Positions 5,105 to 7,502 of a stretch of 7,502 bases of DNA are shown in pieces (positions within the stretch are counted from its first letter, which is position 1; the number at the start of each line of letters is the position of its first letter). The notes under the pieces were generated by a model, which was given only the letters and a program-made list of their open reading frames with translations, was not told the DNA's origin and did no database searches. The position numbers and the translations under genes were made by a program. Source of the DNA: UMGS902 sp045538895 (GTDB lineage Bacteria > Bacillota > Clostridia > Oscillospirales > CAG-272). The stretch is from positions 1 to 7,502 of the forward strand of contig JAZQEH010000102.1 of NCBI GenBank assembly GCA_045538895.1, written 5' to 3'.

Positions 5105-7241
5105 ATTCGCTTATTCCTAATTCAATTCTGATCGACTCTAACGTTTCGATATAGGTGTAATCTGTGATCTGTGCATAGTATGAATAGCCTGCATCGTCAA
5201 TGCCTTGACTGTAGCTGCCATTCTGCTTAACACCGTTTACATAAAGGCTGTCAAACGGTATACGTTTGTTTGAACGGACGTTAACACCGCTTGAAGTAAA
5301 GCTTACCGCATAGATGTCATATGCGTTTGGCAGAGAAAGCTCCGCTACCTTTCCGTCCTTAAAGGTAAGCAGAATGTCATTGCTTTCGGCAGTACTGTCT
5401 GACGGCATCACATAGCCTGCATAATTTGGACGAACCGGCAGATACGTGCGTGCGGCAACCGTGCATTTGAAAATGCTTGAAATATATGCGTGACCGCTGT
5501 AGTACAGATGGATTTGCTCACCGTTAAGCTCCACACCGTTAAGCACTACGGTTTCGTTAAAATCCTTGTACGTAAGGTAGTGGATTTCGTCCGGAGAAGG
5601 ACCGCCGAACGGTTCGCCGCATACTGTTGCGGTATGATATGACTCCTCGCCGCAGTAGCCTGCATTAATAAGGTCATATGACGAAAGCACGCCGAGAGTG
5701 GCTTTCTCAAGGTCTATGCCCAAACGCTCGCAGTATTCCTCGGTATTGATTTCACGGTCATTTGTTACATCGTAGTAGTAAATTTCCTGACTGAATGCAC
5801 CCTCGGAGTATTGCCAACCCGTGTAATGCTTCATACGGATGAAGATTATATCGTCACGTGTGGAGGTTTCGTAGGAAATATCGTAGAGATATTGTGCCGC
5901 TTTATCGTTCATAAGCTCGACAATTATTTTCTGATACTTGTCGCCAAGCTTTTTGTTGAGAGCCTCGGCACCGGGCTTGGTTGAGTCAATGCGCGGATAT
6001 TCGATTTTGTGAGTAAAGTCAAATTCGCCGCCGGAAAGTGTGTCTATTGCTGTTTTGGTAACGGAATCGCCTATAACCACTTCGGGAGTCTTGGGAGCGT
6101 CATAACCGAAAAATTCAATGGTTTTAAGCTCGCCGAGCGGAATGTATTCTCTTATGTCGAAGTCATACTGGTACTGATTCTCGCCGTTGTACATCTGACC
6201 GCCTGCAGTGCGTTTTTCACCGCCGTTTACAGAAATTTCCCAGTCATCAAGGCGTACGTTTGCATACACCGAAATCGCCGTGGAAGAAATCTTTATATTG
6301 TAAATTCCTGCGGCTTTGGGGATTGAATACTCGGTAATATTTCCGTTGTCAAGTACGATTTTTATTTCGCTCGATGTATAATCCTCGTCGGGGAAGAGAG
6401 GTACAACGTATCCAATATAGTGTGGGTGCTTCGGCTCAAGAGTTTCACGGTCGAGCGTAAAGCAGTATGTGCTTAAAACGTACCACTGACCGCTATAGTA
6501 AAGGTTAACTTCACTGTCGGTAACTTCAAGACCGTCAAAATCGTAGAAGAAATCCGACTGCTTGGCAGGAAAGAGCTTGCCCGGTGCAGGTTCGTAGATG
6601 GTGTTTTCGTCATCACCGCTTATCATAACGCTTGAGTCATCTATGTATGAACGTGCAAGCTCGTAGGTGTAAAGCACGTTTTCCTTGGCTTTTTCAAGGT
6701 CAATTTCAAAATGCAGTGCATATTCCTCTGCGGTAAGCTCCTTGTCGTTTACCGCATCATAGTAAAAGATTTTTTGCTGGTGCTTGCCCTCGGAATACTG
6801 CCAGCCTGTGTTCTCGGAAATACGGATGAAAATAATACCGTCACACACCGAGGAGGTATAGCTGAAGTTGTAAATATTGTTGGCTTCCTCGCCGTTTTTG
6901 AGTTGGTTTATAATCTTTATGTATCTTTCGGCAATTTTTTCGTTAAGTGCCACAGCCCCCGGCTTTTCGGAGTCTATTTTTGGGTATTCAACCGAATGAG
7001 GATAATCCCAGTTGTCGTAGCCGTACATGTCAACGATTTCTTTTTCGTATTTCTCGGCAGAAACAACGATAGGTATGTCAATAGGAGCAACCGCAGCGGT
7101 AGTTTCTGCGGCAGTTGTTTCTGCGGCAGTTGTTTCTGCGGTGGTTTGTGTTTCTTCGGTTGTGACAGCAGGGATTATTTCCGCATCACAAGCAGAAAAT
7201 ACAAGAGCTAAAGACATAACTAAAACAATCAGTTTTTTCAT
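5103..7241 (-). CDS. Putative lipoprotein with two tandem ~330-residue DUF3298/RsiV-like repeats
   Basis: Function unknown. The 712-residue protein starts with a lipoprotein signal peptide: a Lys-rich start, a hydrophobic core, and a lipobox ending FSAC with Cys18 as the expected lipidated residue. A Thr/Glu/Ala linker with AETTA repeats follows (about residues 26-52). Two copies of one large module come next, at about 60-384 and 386-712. Matching landmarks are EYPKIDS (85) and EYPRIDS (414), TGWQYSEG (145 and 474), and YYSG (248 and 580). Each module opens with a pattern loosely like DUF4163/DUF3298 extracellular domains (RsiV/PdaC type) and ends with a beta-rich section of about 90 residues; this fold call is tentative. 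There are no membrane segments after the signal. The protein should sit outside the cell, tethered to the membrane. The ATG at 7241 is preferred over an in-frame GTG at 7259, which overlaps the ribosome binding site. It appears to be monocistronic. Confidence 0.88.
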   Translation of the reverse strand: MKKLIVLVMSLALVFSACDAEIIPAVTTEETQTTAETTAAETTAAETTAAVAPIDIPIVVSAEKYEKEIVDMYGYDNWDYPHSVEYPKIDSEKPGAVALNEKIAERYIKIINQLKNGEEANNIYNFSYTSSVCDGIIFIRISENTGWQYSEGKHQQKIFYYDAVNDKELTAEEYALHFEIDLEKAKENVLYTYELARSYIDDSSVMISGDDENTIYEPAPGKLFPAKQSDFFYDFDGLEVTDSEVNLYYSGQWYVLSTYCFTLDRETLEPKHPHYIGYVVPLFPDEDYTSSEIKIVLDNGNITEYSIPKAAGIYNIKISSTAISVYANVRLDDWEISVNGGEKRTAGGQMYNGENQYQYDFDIREYIPLGELKTIEFFGYDAPKTPEVVIGDSVTKTAIDTLSGGEFDFTHKIEYPRIDSTKPGAEALNKKLGDKYQKIIVELMNDKAAQYLYDISYETSTRDDIIFIRMKHYTGWQYSEGAFSQEIYYYDVTNDREINTEEYCERLGIDLEKATLGVLSSYDLINAGYCGEESYHTATVCGEPFGGPSPDEIHYLTYKDFNETVVLNGVELNGEQIHLYYSGHAYISSIFKCTVAARTYLPVRPNYAGYVMPSDSTAESNDILLTFKDGKVAELSLPNAYDIYAVSFTSSGVNVRSNKRIPFDSLYVNGVKQNGSYSQGIDDAGYSYYAQITDYTYIETLESIRIELGISE
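5106..7064 (-). repeat. Internal tandem duplication within the lipoprotein gene
   Basis: Module 1 spans about 6090-7064 and module 2 about 5106-6086. Protein landmarks recur at an offset of 329-332 residues across the whole module. A trace remains at DNA level: the 24-base stretches at 6787-6810 and 5800-5823, encoding the shared TGWQYSEG region, differ at only 4 positions. Most of the rest has diverged, so this is an old duplication rather than an assembly artefact. Confidence 0.85.
7093..7152 (-). repeat. 15-bp tandem repeat encoding the AETTA linker
   Basis: Two perfect 15-base units (7108-7122 and 7123-7137) are flanked by two degraded units (7093-7107 and 7138-7152). The length keeps the reading frame and encodes a five-residue AETTA-type repeat just after the lipidated Cys. 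Such repeats can change in number by slippage without breaking the gene. Confidence 0.85.
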
Positions 7242-7249
7242 AGGTTTTG

Positions 7250-7256
7250 CTCCTTT
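7250..7256 (-). promoter_or_regulatory. Ribosome binding site deciding the lipoprotein start
   Basis: AAAGGAG on the minus strand at 7256-7250 lies 8 bases before the ATG at 7241-7239. An in-frame GTG at 7259 would place the start on top of this site with none of its own. Starting at the ATG also gives a normal lipoprotein signal peptide beginning MKKL. Confidence 0.88.
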
Positions 7257-7273
7257 CACATTGTATCAATTAT

Positions 7274-7302
7274 ATTATATCATACTGCATGCAAGATTTC
7301 TA
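7274..7302 (-). promoter_or_regulatory. Probable promoter of the lipoprotein gene (extended -10)
   Basis: On the minus strand, TAGAAA (7302-7297, 4 of 6 matches to TTGACA) and a perfect TATAAT (7279-7274) are 17 bases apart. A TG at 7282-7281 makes an extended -10 (TGATATAAT). The predicted transcript starts near 7267 and has a leader of about 26 bases. Together with the terminator-like hairpin upstream, this suggests an independently transcribed gene. Confidence 0.65.
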
Positions 7303-7330
7303 TAGTATTTCGGTAAATTAATGTTTTCCT

Positions 7331-7358
7331 CACTTGAAAATGCGAGCATTTTCAAGTG
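7331..7358. repeat. Long perfect palindrome
   Basis: CACTTGAAAATGC at 7331-7343 is followed two bases later by its exact reverse complement (7346-7358). This gives a stem of about 12 bp with a 4-base loop. It has no U-run on either side, so a terminator role is doubtful. It lies upstream of the lipoprotein promoter, between the displaced tail and the hairpin part of copy D. Confidence 0.8.
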
Positions 7359-7363
7359 GTTGC

Positions 7364-7403
7364 AAAACCGTTCACTCGCGTCTCGCTCACCGCTCGCGGT
7401 TTT
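7364..7403. repeat. Stem-loop-like GC-rich segment
   Basis: AAAACCG (7364-7370) and CGGTTTT (7397-7403) form a 7-bp stem around 26 bases. Read on the minus strand, that interior contains GCGAG three times. A smaller ACCGC/GCGGT hairpin (7389-7400) competes with the outer stem. It has no coding content that I can recognise. Confidence 0.5.
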
Positions 7404-7409
7404 CAAGGA

Positions 7410-7440
7410 GTAAAAAAGCCGGGGAACCCGTCTTTTTTAC
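7410..7440. terminator. Bidirectional terminator-like hairpin
   Basis: A 9-bp outer stem (GTAAAAAAG 7410-7418 with CTTTTTTAC 7432-7440), one C/T mismatch and a CGGG-GAA-CCCG inner hairpin (7420-7430) make an A-run/GC-stem/T-run structure that works in both directions. In the leftward direction it would stop a transcript entering from beyond the right edge before it reached the lipoprotein promoter. Confidence 0.7.
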
Positions 7441-7448
7441 AAATTTTT

Positions 7449-7496
7449 AGGCTTCCCCCTTGGGGGAAGCTGTCAGCGGAGCTGACTGATGAGGGG
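7449..7496 (+). repeat. Composite repeat, copy D (hairpin part; tail displaced to 7315-7326)
   Basis: On the plus strand, GGC leads into a near-perfect palindrome (7451-7459 with 7462-7470), then a 6-bp hairpin GTCAGC-GGA-GCTGAC (7472-7486), then TGATGAGGGG. These parts have the same order as in copies A-C. The matching tail AAATTAATGTTT lies at 7315-7326, in the same orientation, but about 120 bases upstream instead of 9-17. That is consistent with intervening DNA having been inserted into this copy. Confidence 0.7.
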
Positions 7497-7502
7497 TAGC
7501 CG

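Noticed and set aside
7257..7259. GTG as start of the lipoprotein gene (718 residues)
   Set aside because: It overlaps the AAAGGAG that serves the ATG at 7241, and would add six residues in front of a normal signal peptide.
6711..7305. Plus-strand open frames (166 and 92 codons) opposite the lipoprotein start, with Val/Ala or Gly/Cys repeats
   Set aside because: Their repeats are the reverse reading of the AETTA linker repeat. The minus-strand frame has a signal peptide, a ribosome binding site and a promoter; these have none.

Overview
The window looks like chromosomal DNA of a low-to-mid GC Firmicute, most likely a gut-type clostridium of the Ruminococcus/Oscillospiraceae kind. This is inference from four things: Gram-positive-style strong ribosome binding sites, a Thr/Glu/Ala-rich linker after a lipoprotein signal peptide, a zapA-U32 gene pair typical of Clostridia, and dispersed double-hairpin repeats resembling those I remember from Ruminococcaceae genomes. 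No phage, plasmid, transposase, CRISPR or defence genes are visible.

Layout, left to right. Positions 67-4029 hold a compact four-gene operon read leftwards: zapA (division-ring protein), a 666-residue U32-family protein (probable iron-sulfur RNA-modification enzyme), maf (nucleotide pyrophosphatase) and an mreB-family actin. Junctions are a 4-base ATGA overlap, a 7-base overlap and a 2-base gap, so the genes are probably co-transcribed and partly translationally coupled. A 122-base AT-rich divergent region (4030-4151) separates zapA from proB (4152-4937, rightwards), a single-domain glutamate 5-kinase with no proA beside it. A convergent intergenic region (4938-5102) holds two repeat copies facing each other. 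A large lipoprotein gene (5103-7241, leftwards) encodes two tandem copies of a domain of about 330 residues. The last 240 bases hold its promoter, a long palindrome, a bidirectional terminator-like hairpin and another repeat copy.

Functionally, the left operon joins division (ZapA), cell-shape or elongation (MreB), nucleotide housekeeping (Maf) and probable RNA hydroxylation (U32). ProB makes the first committed step of proline synthesis and is physically separate. The lipoprotein is probably anchored on the outer face of the membrane; its job is unknown.

The most interesting signal is non-coding. A composite repeat, made of a conserved AT-rich tail (about AAATTAATGTTTA) followed by two hairpins, occurs four times. 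Three copies begin right at or beside the stop codon of mreB, proB and the lipoprotein gene, each in the same sense as the gene it follows. In two of them the similarity runs into the last codons. The fourth copy appears to be split by about 120 bases of other palindromic DNA.
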